From assembly GCA_934045905.1 (NCBI GenBank), contig OW203765.1, forward strand, positions 15,067,409 through 15,131,408: 64,000 nt of DNA, read 5' to 3'. The notes under the pieces were generated by a model. That model saw only the letters and a program-made list of their open reading frames with translations, had not been told where the DNA came from and did no database searches. Below are positions 1 through 13,500 of the stretch, in pieces. Source of the stretch: Leuctra nigra. Its lineage: Eukaryota > Arthropoda > Insecta > Plecoptera > Leuctridae. A program made the position numbers and the translations under genes. Positions within the stretch are counted from its first letter, which is position 1; every line of letters begins with the position of its first letter.

Positions 1-689
1 GCTTATATATAATCAATTACCTCGTCGTATCACTGAATCTACGTCCTTTTCTATATTCATTACAAGTCTCAAAACTTTTCTCCTACAGAATCCGTTTTAT
101 AGCCTTAGTGAATATCTTGAAGGTGATTTCAAACACTAAACTGATTCTGTCTATTTTTAAATTTAAATCCAATTTTTAATTGCTGACTTTGTGAACATTA
201 TTGTGTGTGAACATTACACTCGTGACTTTATTTATCGACAATGCTATTTTATTTAATGGCAGACTATAGTGTTCATTGTATTTTTACATGTTATTTATTT
301 GTGTTTTGTATTTACAATATTTATACCTATTTAATTGACGATGCTCTATACAAATACCCTGTATATGTCTTTTGAGATTAATAAAAATACAATACAATAC
401 AAAACAATCCAGAAAGCGGTGGAATTTCCCGATGCAAATCATCAATTCTGACAGTTCCAAACATTGAAAAATGTCAATAAGTGCATAAGTTATCTATGAT
501 TGGGTGATCTATGATTTCATCATAATGATTGGGCTGAAAACTTGTAAAATAATAGAAAATGGTAGTCTTAATGTCCATGCACAATATGAACTTAATCGGA
601 ACATTTTGATTTTCGACCAATCGGGAGATATTTTTATTTTTGAACCAATCAAATGACAGCTCTCAAAAACTATACACGATTAAGTTAGA

Positions 690-835
690 ATGATATTAGT
701 AAGTGTGCAAAATTTCAGCTCGATCGAAAGAAAATTGTGGCCGGTGCCGTCGGTCCAAACACACAAGCAAAAAAACAGAGAAAGTGTCCAAAAGTGCAGA
801 ATGGAGACGCTCGCTACGCTCGCTCATTCGCTCAA
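690..835 (-). mobile_element. 5' end of a rolling-circle (Helitron-like) element, partial
   Basis: The right edge reads, on the minus strand, TTGAGCGAATGAGCGAGCG, followed by the A-rich tract and the cacacaagc/cagagaaagtg stretch shared with the elements at 25471-29018 and 48523-49506. Poorly conserved relatives of the same family (text on 'cgaccaatcgggagat') extend left to about 480. The CTAG 3' terminus is not recognisable here, so the copy is truncated. The remaining sequence from 1 to 1376 is AT-rich, with no exon that I can support. Confidence 0.5.
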
Positions 836-1079
836 TAATTAAAAAATATATAAGTAACCCTTTCAAGCTTAATTGACAAAATATTGCCACACACTGGAGT
901 ACATTACGTACTCTGGTAGTGTAAAGAAAAAATTCAAGAAACGAATTAGAATGACAGTGTGTTTCCCGTTAACTTAAACCATACGTCGATTTGCAACCAA
1001 TTGTACCTATGCAATCCGAGCTTCCACATGCTCGAAAATATTTGAAGATTTCTATTGCTCCGATGGACTGACACCTGAA

Positions 1080-1310
1080 CCACAATCCCAGCTAAGAGAG
1101 TCCATGGTCAAATTGGTCACATGCTCTTCCCAAATCTCCGGTCCATCGGCAATGCTTACCCTCCTCAAACCGGCCTCCCCCTCGAGATAGACACCCCTTA
1201 TGAAATCGGGTCCCAACCTTCTTCTGTACTGGCCGCCCCACCATGAACCAGACTCCACCGGACCGATGCTCCCTAGGTTGATCACTTCCCATGACCTCCC
1301 TCTCAATGGT
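1080..1310. repeat. diverged copy of the CCTTGACGTGGTGG interspersed repeat
   Basis: Blocks such as ctcgagata, atcgggtccca and gaccaatttgaccatgg-like text match the better preserved copies at 1750-2110, 21218-21560, 42301-42665 and 50105-50345. The family is GC-rich, unlike the surrounding intron. No protein reading frame is recognisable. A LINE-derived origin is only a guess. Confidence 0.45.
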
Positions 1311-1376
1311 GTTGTTAAGTCTGTTGTGTAAAGTCTGGATGTTGTTGAAGGCAACAGGTTGGCCGTTGTGTTCCAG

Positions 1377-1528
1377 CGTGTTCGGCAAGAACCTGCACGT
1401 GTTCTGGACACGTGACATCGGCACGCATGCGCTGTTGGAGGTGGAACACGAGGAGATGCGCGCGCTGCGCTGGTTCAGTCTCGGATCGCCCGTGGTCGCG
1501 CACTGGACGCTCTTCTGTCAGCCACTAG
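1377..1528 (+). CDS. Exon: end of a FAMeT-like module
   Basis: The acceptor is ttgtgttccag and the donor is CACTAG/gtgagt. The exon encodes [15 protein letters not shown] through a terminal WTLFCQPL. The pattern, basic start then LLEVEH...RWFSLGSP...WTLFC, parallels the exon unit at 12594, so it is the last strand region of another such module. It enters with one base of a split codon and ends in phase 1. Confidence 0.7.
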
Positions 1529-4500
1529 GTGAGTGTGACGTCATCGCCACATTATGATGTCACGTGGATGACGTCATCATTCATTATGACGTCACCAGAT
1601 TACGTCATCGCTAATTGCTGTTCATCCCGAAAATATAAGGTGACGAAAAATAAAAATAAAAATATCCTTGATCATTATATTATGAAAAGAAAAATATATT
1701 AATATATCTACAATATTATTTACGGTATTTTCTATTTTTAATGCCGGAGAAGTCCTCACCAATGGACTGCCACCTTGACGTGGTGGTGGGGCTTAAGGGG
1801 ACGCCTCACATAACGAGTGTTGGTCCCAACTAAGTGCAGTCCTGGGTCGACCTAGTCCCATGCCCTCCCCAAATTCGCGGGCCCCTCGGGCCGCCCCCCC
1901 CCCCCTCGAGATGGTGATCCCCCTGAAATCGGGTCCCACCGGCCCGAAGCTTCCCTCCACCCCCCGGTCTGTCCCAATTCAGAACTGGCTTTCCCACCAG
2001 TTTCAGACTTCCCCAGATCGGGCCCTTTAGGTCGTCCTCTCCCCATGTCCTCCACTTTATTCAATAAAGTTAAAATTAGTAACAATTAATGTGCGCAATA
2101 TAACCTCGTCGTTGACGCGCCGTTAAAACATCAATCTAATCTAATAATGCAGGAGAAGTAGGATAGAAACGACACAAATATACAATTTTAAGGGTATGTT
2201 TGCGCTCTAAGATCCAAGGCAAACAGATCAATGAAGCTAACACATCAGAACTACAAGAAATCTAGCCATTTATGAGTATTTAATGACCCTTCTCTCGCGG
2301 TTCATAATGACCTCCCGCCCTTGCCCCACAGACAAGGCGACAGTGAGCAGCGCCCAGCCTCCCGAGTGCGCCGCCACGGTGGCCGAGGTGGGCTACGTCG
2401 GCCACCAGTGGTCGACGAGCGGCGGCCTCCCGTGCGCGCCGTGGACCGACGTCGCGGCGCTCGGCGACGACGGCTTCCTCGACGGCTCGCGCGCGGCGGC
2501 GGGCAACATGTGTCGCAACCCGGCCCGCGAGCAGGAGGGGCCCTACTGCCACGCCGTCGACCTCAACGGCAAGATCGAGAAGCAGAGGTGTGCGCCGAGG
2601 AAGTGCCAGACGGGACGTGAGTGACCACATTGCAGTATGACAACTTCTCGTTCATTTTTATACAATACCTTCTCGGGTGAGATGAGAATCTCACCCGATA
2701 ACAAGAGCTGTCATTTTATCCCACTTCAGTTCAGTTTAAATAACGAACACAAACTTCAAGTTCTATTCCAAATGTATCGATATCTGCATGAATGCCGGAT
2801 TGTAGAGGGTTGGGGGAGATGTATATCCCAAAGATATATAATTTTAAAAAAAAATCGATGAAAATGGGCTACTCTCGAAACAAAATCTTCAGGTTTTTGG
2901 ATGTGAAACACCATAATATAATCGAATTTGGGTCGCTTCAGTGGCTTCATGTTGGGTGATAAAGTGGTACAATTATGTAAGGGGTCCGGTTAAAGTGGTT
3001 CCATGGTTTCGGCATAGGAATGAGAATTTGCTGTAATTCACACCAAAGATTAATGAAACCATATTACATACAACTAGCAAAAAATATTTGCCCCTTACGG
3101 TATCATATAATCTAGTGGAGCGGTCGCTCCACGCCAGCCAAGTCGTACGGCGCGCGCACACTCTCATATAAAGGCTGGAGCAAACCCACTTTTACTGTAA
3201 GCATCAAAGTGGCATTTTCGGCCTACTGGATCTTAAAATTGAGAAATCTCACATTGTTGCGAAATATCTTAATTTCGAGCTATGGCCCACCCTACAACAT
3301 ATACCAAATTTGGGAACAATAGTTTACCTTTGCGCGCTAGAGGGCCGTGAAAACAGTGTTTTAGGGCGGTTTTCATAATAATAATCTTAGTAGTAGTAGT
3401 AGGCTGGAGCTAAAATCCGGTAAACAGGCCACAGCCTAAACGGCTGAACCGATTGATCTCACATTTTTACCACGTGTGCACTTTTGGCGTCTGATTTAAC
3501 CTTGTCCCCATGAATTTTTTGTGCCGCCATTTTGAAACCGGAAGTGACGTCATATCTCGTCAACGGTTGGACCGATCGGAACGAAATTTGCGCCAATCGT
3601 TTCAGACGGTCATCTATATGGATTATCAATATCAAAAGACTGAACATTATTTTAAATAAACCGGAAATGACGTCATGAAATTTGAAATACATCGATTTGC
3701 ATTTCAGCAACAACTGTTGATCCGATTGTCTTGATATTTATGTAACGTTTGTACTTTTGATATTTCATTTGACTTGTTATAAAACCAACCGGAAGCCGCC
3801 ATTTTGAAACCGGAAGTGACATCATGTCTCAAAAACGGCTAAACAGATTAGAACAAAACCAGCGCTAAACGATTTAGACGGTCAACTTTATGTAATCAGT
3901 AATATTTGATGATTCAAATATCGAAACCGGAAATGACGTCACACATTTTATGACCTATACCGGAAATGACGTCATAAATATGCTAAATGACGCTAAATTC
4001 ACCACTTTATACTTTAAAACAGATATAAGTAAACGTACTTTGTAAATAATTATAAATTCAAGGTTGCAGTGTTCTCGGCGGCCATTTTTAAAACCGGAAG
4101 TGACGTCATATATCGTAAACGGTTGTACCGATTGCAACCTAAGTTTGGAAATGTGTTGGACTAATAATTATGAATTCAAGACGACATTATTTTCGGCCGC
4201 CATTGTTAAAACCGGAAGTGACGTCAAATATCGAAAATGGCTGTACCGATTGCAATCAAATTTTGGAAATGTGTTGTACTAATAATTATGAATTCAAGAC
4301 GACATTATTTTCGGCCGCCATTGTTAAAACCGGAAGTGACGTCATATATCGAAAATGGCTGTACCGATTGCAACCAAATTTTGGAAATGTGTTGTACTAA
4401 TAATTATGAATTCAAGACGACATTATTTTCGGCCGCCATTGTTAAAACCGGAAGTGACGTCATATATCAAAAACGGCTGTACCGATTGCAACCAAATTTT

Positions 4501-7500
4501 GGAAATGTGTAGGAGTAAAAATGATGAATTCAAGACGACATTATTTTTGGCCGCCATTGCTAAAACCGGAAGTGACGTCATATATCGAAAACGGCTGGAC
4601 CGATTGTTACGAAACTTAAAGCTATTCTTCTTGGATAATTATTTTAATCTTATATACCAAACGCAACTTTTCTAAGTATCCAAATCGGCATAGGCGTATT
4701 TTTTTAAAGAAATAAGTTCTTGCACGGACACAAGCTGTGCTACAAGCTGTATGAATAAACTAACAAAAGAAGTGATATCCCAGAAAAAAACACTCCGTGT
4801 AAAAAAGGCAGCCAAGTCTCTTTACTTTAAAAAAATTCAACACCGAAAAGGAGTGATATCAAAAAAGGAGCCAAGTCAATGACATTTCCAAATATTTAAT
4901 CGTATCTTTGAAATAAAAGTATAAACACCGAGAAATACTTTACAAAAGGACTTGGCGCATCGTTTTTTTAAAGACATTTTTCTATTCATAAGCATGTGCC
5001 ATTTATATACAACCGTCATTTTGAATGTTTAGAATAATAGGGAAACATCTTTCAATTAGGTACATATTATACATACCTTCTGTAAAATATTTTCTATATG
5101 AATATATACGCTATGAAACTTGTTGTCTATGCTTTCTATAAATATACACAATAGTTATCTTCGTAATATTGTTTCGTGGTGAATATAATTAAGTCTCATC
5201 ATGCGTTATACCTTCACATCATGTAACAATTTCTATTAATACACATTTTATAAAAATACATTTCACAAAGAAGACAGTCATATTGAATTTCTATTAAAAA
5301 ATTTAACTTTATACACTTGACACTTCAAAAATATATAATTGTGTTCCATTAGTTAGTAATTATTTGACAACGTTTCATGATTTCCTTCAGTCAAGATCAA
5401 ATTATGAAAAGATACCAGTCTAATATCGCCATATTAACAGTACTGCAAGAATATGTATGAGCCCACTTCCAATTGATATGAAGGGATGTGTGTTGTGAAA
5501 AATATCCGACCGAACCGGGGCACGAACTTGGGACCTCTCACTTGCCGGGCGAGAGCTCTACCAACTGAGCTACCCGATCGGACGGGCGGACATTAGACAC
5601 AACACACTGATGAGGATCCTGACTCCTGACTCCATGGAAGTTTTCCAAAGAAACCTACATTCTCACCACTTCCAATTGTTATGTAATTCTTTCACCCTTA
5701 TATTACTTATATATTACAGCATAAAATCATGCTTCTATCGCCATTGACAAAACTATAAAATAGTCATTACTAAAAGTAGCTTGATTCATAGATTCTGGCT
5801 CTAATAGAAAGAGGAAAATGTACCTACTTGTAAATTTCTTTCCACTTTTAGGATAGAATGATGTCTTTAAAAAAACGATGCGCCAAGTCCTTTTGTAAAG
5901 TATTTCTCGGTGTTTATACTTTTATTTCAAAGATACGATTAAATATTTGGAAATGTCATTGACTTGGCTCCTTTTTTGATATCACTCCTTTTCGGTGTTG
6001 AATTTTTTTAAAGTAAAGAGACATGGCTGCCTTTTTTACACGGAGTGTTTTTTTCTGAGATTAGATATTCTTGATTGAAGATCATCTTTTCCCCCATAAG
6101 ATAACACAGGGAGACATGAAATCGTCCTGGAAAATTGGCCTTAAATTGCTCCTAAAACCGCAAGAGGAATGACAAATTATTGAAAATAGTCTCAAATTAA
6201 AGATAATAATTTTTAGAATAAGACTGCCGTTTGAAAATATGGGGTCACGGGCCAAATAAGAAAGAAAATGTGTACAATGTGTAAAATTTACCATAAATCG
6301 GGCAACATTGCACTACAAATATGAATTATTTTGGGATAGTTAAATTGGAACTTCAATTTAAAACAAATAATTGGAGCGTACGGTAAGATATAATTGTTTT
6401 AAGCTGTTGTTTGAGGTATTATTTCATCAGAGATTTGTATGAATTACGGCGAATTCTAAGCGCCTTGGCTGGAGCAGTGGGACCACTTTAAAATGTTTCA
6501 TAGGGTTGGTTTGTACCAAAGCTTTACTATACGATAGTTTGAAGTGTGGTGAAATATTGTAAGGGTTGGTATTACCAAAGTTATGTATGCCGGATTAACT
6601 AATTAGCGCGGTTTATTATTAGTGAAAATGATTGAGACAATGAATTAAACTCAAAAGTTAGTTAATTGGGCATAATTTAACTTCGATAAAAGTTAAAAGG
6701 CCTACAAATTAAAAGATTATTAAGAGTTAGTAAGTTTGAGAGATCGTTGCCTTCTCCCCTGGTGTTGAGTTAACCTATGATTCTGTTCAGAGTGCCGCCT
6801 GGCGGGGACCGGCAACGACTACATCGGCACGCTGAACACGACGAGGTCGAACAGAGCCTGCCAGAGCTGGACCAGCGACAAGCCGCACAAAGTGAGTCCT
6901 ACCGAGGTTCTAGACACCTACAACCATGTCTGTATACTGTTAGTTAGTTTTGTTTAATGGTGCTCAACGACTAGGTAATATTGTCTGTATACTCAATCAA
7001 GCTCGAGACAAAGTTCTCGTTCCCCCGTCCAGCATATTATAGACTCGAAGCATAGTATAAAGAACATGCGCGAATTTGGGAAAGATGTGAAGTTATTATC
7101 TGTCAACGAGAGATGGGACAATAATCTGTATATAAACATACGTCCTTTATGAAGACGTTTTGCCACCTTTTAAGGCCGATGCACAATTGATGCAGACGGA
7201 CGACGCGGACGGACGACGGAGACGGATACGATGTTTAGGTATGACATATTCACTCAGACTGCTCACAATCGGACGCGGACGGACGACGACTTTAACATTG
7301 TATCCGTCTCTGTCGTCCTTTAAGCTGTCAGAAGTTCACTTTGTCAGTACTACTTCAGATTGATTGAACCTTTTAAACTTCAAGTAGACCTTTAAAGGTG
7401 GATCTGCGGTAACTTAAACCCCGTTAAAATATAGAAATACACCTCAAGGATGGAGTCTTATATGTAAATGCCATACTCATTCTTTCGAAACAAATGGATT

Positions 7501-10500
7501 TGGAGTGTAAAGTATTTGATTTCCCACAAAATGAAAGGGTTTTATTTCGGTAGGAGGGGGGAAGTATAGAGATCAGTAAATCGCTTCATACTCATAATGC
7601 AGATTCTAATGCAGATTCAGTCCATGTCACACGGAGCTGTCCGCTAAGATATTTTGAATCCCCTTTGTCCGAGAGAGAGGGATGGTCTCGGAAGACCGCG
7701 CGATCGCTCACAGCGACTGAGGGATGGACAAAAACCGGTTATTTGCAACATTAGGGGCCAAGTCTGGCGGACAACTCCGTGTGACACGGACTATAGGCAA
7801 TACCTTGGCTATCTTCTATGAACCACAACACTAACTTGTCTTGTTGCGGTTCCTTGTTGTGGTTTCTTGCCCCGATGCATTTAACTACTACCTGTAGAAT
7901 ATTGGCAGGGTATCGCAAGAATAATTTCAGACCATCCATGCAGCTCAGTACCGCGGCAATGTGACAACCTGGGTCTTTAGAGTGAGGATGGCTCACACAT
8001 AAGTGGCAGACAGACTGCCTATTGGGTTACGTTTCCATCTAGCGAAGATTGCTAATTCCATGCCTGACCATGTGCAGGTGAACAAGGACTACTTGAATGG
8101 CACGCTCTACGCCGAGGGTGACGTCTCGCAGGCCAGCAACTACTGTCGCGATCCGAGTCGCAACATCGCCGGTCCCTGGTGCTACACGAGCGACCCCGCG
8201 CTGCCGGCAGACCTGTGTGACGTCAGAGACTGCGACAAGCCAGGTGAGTGACGCCACGGATGTCACCAACTCTTCGTGACTCCATCGCAAAGCAATTTAA
8301 CACTTCCTGCCCCTCGCCTACAATAAGTTCTCTTCATTGCGCTGTACTGCGGGAGGGCGCTTGGTCCGCGTAGTAGTTTTCTCTGCGAGCGTATAATCCA
8401 ATTATTATCGCACTATTTTGTACAACCTCAGAAGGTGGAGTAGGAATGGTCTGTCGCAGAAGGTGCAGGTAGCAATCAGCGAAAACGTTGGAAGGGATGC
8501 TAAAACGAAGAGATTTGACCGATTTTGCCAAGGATGGCCTAATACCCTGACAGAGAAAAATACTGTAGAGATAATAGGTCGTTGGTTGTTTCAATTGTGC
8601 AGTGAAGAAATGGGCCCCCCTTCTTCTAACGCTGCGTGCTTTGTGCTTTCGGGCCCAGGGCTGCGAGTATGTAAAATGGGAACTTTCATGTTGCGTGACA
8701 ATTTTCTCATCTCAATGTTATCCACGGCCTTCTTGGATGAGGTGCGAAGCTTGTCACTACGACAAAAGAGTTGTCATTTTATATGACCCCCCCCCCTGGT
8801 CCTGATCGCCCCCATCTTGTCCGCGGTGCAGAAGAGTGCACAACGCTGACACGCGGCATCGGCGTCGGCCGCCGCGTCTTCATCCTGCAGCGGTGGCGCT
8901 CAGAGGGTCTGACGTTCTCGATCAAGATGTGGGATCCCGACGTGGAGGAGGGCATCGTGTTCGAGTTCTATCCCGGCGACGACGAGGTCCGCAACGTCAC
9001 CTACAGGCTGGAGGTCGGCGTCGAGCACAACGAGAAGGTCAAGTTCTCCGTCGTCGAACAGGGTCAGTAGATGTCTGTACCATAGAAGCAGAAGGGCGGA
9101 AGTCCATTTCCGCGATTCTGCGTTCACACTTTTATAATTATCAAGCGAGCGTAGCGAGCGACTCCACTTGAAACTTATGGCTCGAATCTCTGTTTTTTTT
9201 TTATCTGTCTGTCTGTGTATTTCGCATTACATTTTAAACGAAGTCATGGATCTGGCCAATTTTTTTCACAAAAGATTCATTACTATCCACTGCAGAAACC
9301 TAATGATTTTCAGCAAAATCGATCCATTAATTTCATCGGAAACTTGATTTGTAGTTAGTAGTAAGTACTTGGCTTGGCAATATGAAAGAAACGTCAACTC
9401 TGTGTGCCAATAAAACTGGAATTGGTTGACCGATCATCACCAAATTTTGCAATGCCATTGGCACCAGCATTATAAGTGTATTTTGACAAACCTTTAATGA
9501 ACCTTAAGAGTAATATACATTTTACTGACATTTGTATGCTTAATTTGTAATTGCCTGTAGCTATACACGACCGTTTGACCAAACAAATAGTCTTCTGTAA
9601 ATCTGATTAAACTCATATTTGGCATGATCATTAAGACCAACATTATCTCTTATTTTACAAATTTTTAGCCCAATCAGTCAAGAACACAATGCACTTATTG
9701 ACATTTTTGATAACTGTCAGAAATGACATATCAAATGAATGTTTCCACTGCCAAATGGATCTGATTTGCTTTATGTAGGAAACAAAGTGTATAGATTGCT
9801 GTTCTAAAGTTTCAATATTTCAATATTTCAATAGGCCATTTAAAGCCCCATTTACACGGTGCAATTTCTTGAACAACTTCTGTGCCACAGTGGTTCTGCT
9901 CGTGCGCAGTGTCACTTTTGAGATGAAAAAGTGACTCTGCACATGTGCAGAACTTTTGTGGCACAGAAGTTGTTAACGCATGCGCAGATCCCTATTTTTG
10001 GTGTCGTGACGTCACTCCACCCACAGCATTCTCGAAAACACGTTCATTTTTAACATACACACCAAATAGACACTACACACTAGACGGCTGTGGACCTGTC
10101 AGTTTTTTAATCATGCGCACTGACTTTCTTAAATGACCTATTCAATGTGGATGTATATATGTTTCTGTGCGTTTGGTACGGAATACCTGTTGAAGAATTT
10201 ACACGTACGTATACCAGTGCTCGCTCATCAACGCGTTACACTGAGCGTTTTCCTAGTGTAATCATGTGATTTATAATGATTTATAATAATTCTTTGCCGA
10301 TTGTAAAATTAGAAAGGAAAATAAGGTGTAGGTAATAATAATTATTAAAATGCATTTTATCATAATTACAAATAAGTTTGGAAAGAAGGCCTGTTTATTG
10401 ATCTCAACTTAAAATCGTATATTATGAAATGTTTGGAAATCTCATTCTAAGGTGAATTACGTAAAATCAATTTAATTACTATGCAATGAAGAAATTGATA

Positions 10501-13500
10501 AACAATTATGTGTAAGCTGCATATTGAAAAGAAACTGCTTCTACTTGCAGGTGTCGCGAAGCTGCTGAAGGAGAAGACGCTCCCCCATTTGGTCCCCATC
10601 GGCAAGTGGGGCGGCTACTGGCTGCGCGTGTCGGAGGGTCGCGTCCAGATCGGCTTCCAGGGCGTCGACAACCCTCTGTTCGCCTGGGCCGACGACGAGC
10701 ACCGCGTGCGCCTCGTCTACCTCACCTACAAGTCGGCGGCGGGGTTCACCATCGGCGTCAACTTCCGCTGCGACGGTGGGTTTGTGATGTAGTCGTCGTG
10801 ATTGAGGGGGAACGAGGAGGTCGTCCAGGCAACATCGCCCTCTACATGTCCCATGTGTTCAGAATGCCACATCGAGAACACCACGACGGAGCCGTACACG
10901 AAGATCCTGCCCTTGTCGCTGTGGATGCCGCCGAGAGAGGGGGAACGAGGAGGTCGTCCAGGCAACATCGCCCTCTACATGTCCCGTGTGTTTAGAATGC
11001 CACATCGAGAACACCACGACGGAGGCGTACACGAAGATCCTGCCCTTGTCGCTGTGGATGCCGCCGAGAGAGGGGGAACGAGGAGGTCGTCCAGGCAACA
11101 TCGCCCTCTACATGTCCCGTGTGTTTAGAATGCCACATCGAGAACACCACGACGGAGGCGTACACGAAGATCCTGCCCTTGTCGCTGTGGATGCCGCCGA
11201 GAGAGGGGGAACGAGGAGGCCGTCCAGGCAACATCACCCTCTACATGCGTGGGACAGGCATCGCACTCATCCCTCTGATCAACCTTATAGGTAGGGAAAC
11301 TTCATTCTCAAAACCTGTTTTTCAGCCCGTCTTAATCCCGGTCGTACAATGTCCCGATAAGTATAACATAGAATAGACTACATTTTAAATTATATCTAGT
11401 TAGATCTGCTTTTCCAAAAAAATCATATGCAGTACCGTGATCCTCATATCTATTAATGTTTTTCAACAATAGACCATAACATGAATAGATATTAGGATCA
11501 CGGTACTGCATATGAATTTTTTTGAATAGCAGAGCTAACTGATAATTTAAAATGTGGTCTATATTCACTTTAGCCTAAAGCGGACTTTAGGTGGCTGTGT
11601 TTCATTGGCTGTTGCCATGGTTTCAACCGATAAATCCTACCGCTTAATTTATCGGGGCAGTTGTCTCCTTTATCTTCAGTACATGTACTGAAGATGTACT
11701 GAAGATGTACTGAAGATGTACCGCTACAATTTTTTTTACATATATTTCGTTCAATATAAATGTCAATAACAATGATTTAGTTTTACTATCTACAAATGTT
11801 TGGTGTGGTTGTCATAACTTTGCTACACACGCGTCTTAATAAGGGTTGGTTCACCTCCAGGTCTGGGGGACTACTTCGCCCTCATCATCGGCGACAACGG
11901 CGACACCATATTGTTCTTCAGACAGACCCCGAAGGGATCGACGATGATCAAACAAGTCCGGACAGGAGTCAAACTGCTGGAGACGAACAAATGGAGCGAG
12001 TTCTTGCTCAAGTAATTCATCCACTTGCTTCTCATCCAGAAATACCTTTTATTGGTTGTTCCTGGGAAAGAAGGAATTACACATAAACGTGTGGATTTGT
12101 AAACCATATCACTGTATCCAAAGAAGCATGTCTCTAGTAACCATTTGTTCGTTTACAGGAGCCAAACAATTATCAAAACTCACTTAATGGGTAGCTTGAA
12201 TAAGGGTTTTTAAATAAAAGCTAAATCAAGGAATACACATATAAACGGTACAGGAGGAAATTGATAAAATTACATTTTTAGGTAAATGAGTGGTTTGTAG
12301 TGGTTTGTAGGAGCTTTCAAATTAGTATATTGTTTTAATGGAAATATTTATGAAATTTCTTTTAAATTGTGTTTGTCAATGCATACGCTTGGGATTTCCT
12401 CTTTTCCGACGAAATTATCTTCGAATCGTATCAAACTGACTTGTATCTTTCTTCCCATGTGCCCTACAATTCCATATTTAATAACACCTTTGATTACTCA
12501 AGCTATGGCCAAGTGACTTGACCAGTTTGTCTTCATACATGCCCATTTGTAAAGCAATCACTAAGTGAACATTTGAATGTGATCTTCCGTCAGGTTCAAC
12601 GACACCAACTTCTCGCTCCAACGCGACAAGAAGCTTCTGCTGGACGTCGTGCACACAGAGCCGATGGTCTTCTACTTCTTCTCGGTGGGGGCGGAGAACG
12701 GTCATGTGACATGGACAGCCAACTGCGTGCCGGCAGGTAGGTTCAACGACACCAACTTCTCGCTCCAACGCGACAAGAAGCTTCTGCTGGACGTCGTGCA
12801 CACAGAGCCGATGGTCTTCTACTTCTTCTCGGTGGGGGCGGAGAACGGTCACGTGACATGGACAGCCAACTGCGTGCCGGCAGGTAGGTTCAACGACACC
12901 AACTTCTCGCTCCAACGCGACAAGAAGCTTCTGCTGGACGTCGTGCACACAGAGCCGATGGTCTTCTACTTCTTCTCGGTGGGGGCGGAGAACGGTCATG
13001 TGACGTGGACAGCCAACTGCGTGCCGGCAGGTAGGTTCAACGACACCGACTTCTCGCTCCAACGCGACAAGAAGCTTCTGCTGGACGTCGTGCACACAGA
13101 GCCGATGGTCTTCTACTTCTTCTCGGTGGGGGCGGAGAACGGTCATGTGACATGGACAGCCAACTGCGTGCCGGCAGGTAGGTTCAACGACACCAACTTC
13201 TCGCTCCAACGCGACAAGAAGCTTCTGCTGGACGTCGTGCACACAGAGCCGATGGTCTTCTACTTCTTCTCGGTGGGGGCGGAGAACGGTCACGTGACAT
13301 GGACAGCCAACTGCGTGCCGGCAGGTAGGTTCAACGACACCGACTTCTCGCTCCAACGCGACAAGAAGCTTCTGCTGGACGTCGTGCACACAGAGCCGAT
13401 GGTCTTCTACTTCTTCTCGGTGGGGGCGGAGAACGGTCATGTGACGTGGACAGCCAACTGCGTGCCGGCAGGTAGGTTCAACGACACCAACTTCTCGCTC

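Larger units (their letters stand above)
3112..6060 (-). mobile_element. Composite Helitron-like element, copy 1
   Basis: Read on the minus strand, the element starts TCTCAGAAAAAAACACTCCG and ends with the near-palindrome GTGGAGCGACCGCTCCAC followed by CTAG. A 3' hairpin ending in CTAG and a 5' TC preceded by A are Helitron hallmarks. The base after CTAG is A rather than the usual T, so the 3' end is not fully canonical. Inside are an inverted copy of the roughly 215-bp 5' end (about 4775-4986), 118-bp tandem repeats (4054-4610) and a tRNA-like block (5508-5579). Copies 2 and 3 are at 42847 and 60479. No transposase is seen, so it is non-autonomous. Confidence 0.6.

Noticed and set aside
3955..4675. 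Small proteins from the 118-bp repeats
   Set aside because: The same short peptide recurs with the repeat period in all element copies. There is no domain, and frames end at arbitrary repeat variants.
10797..11237. Separate gene encoding [23 protein letters not shown] repeats
   Set aside because: These are off-frame readings of the 133-bp array. The real exon frame is [10 protein letters not shown] with matching splice phases.
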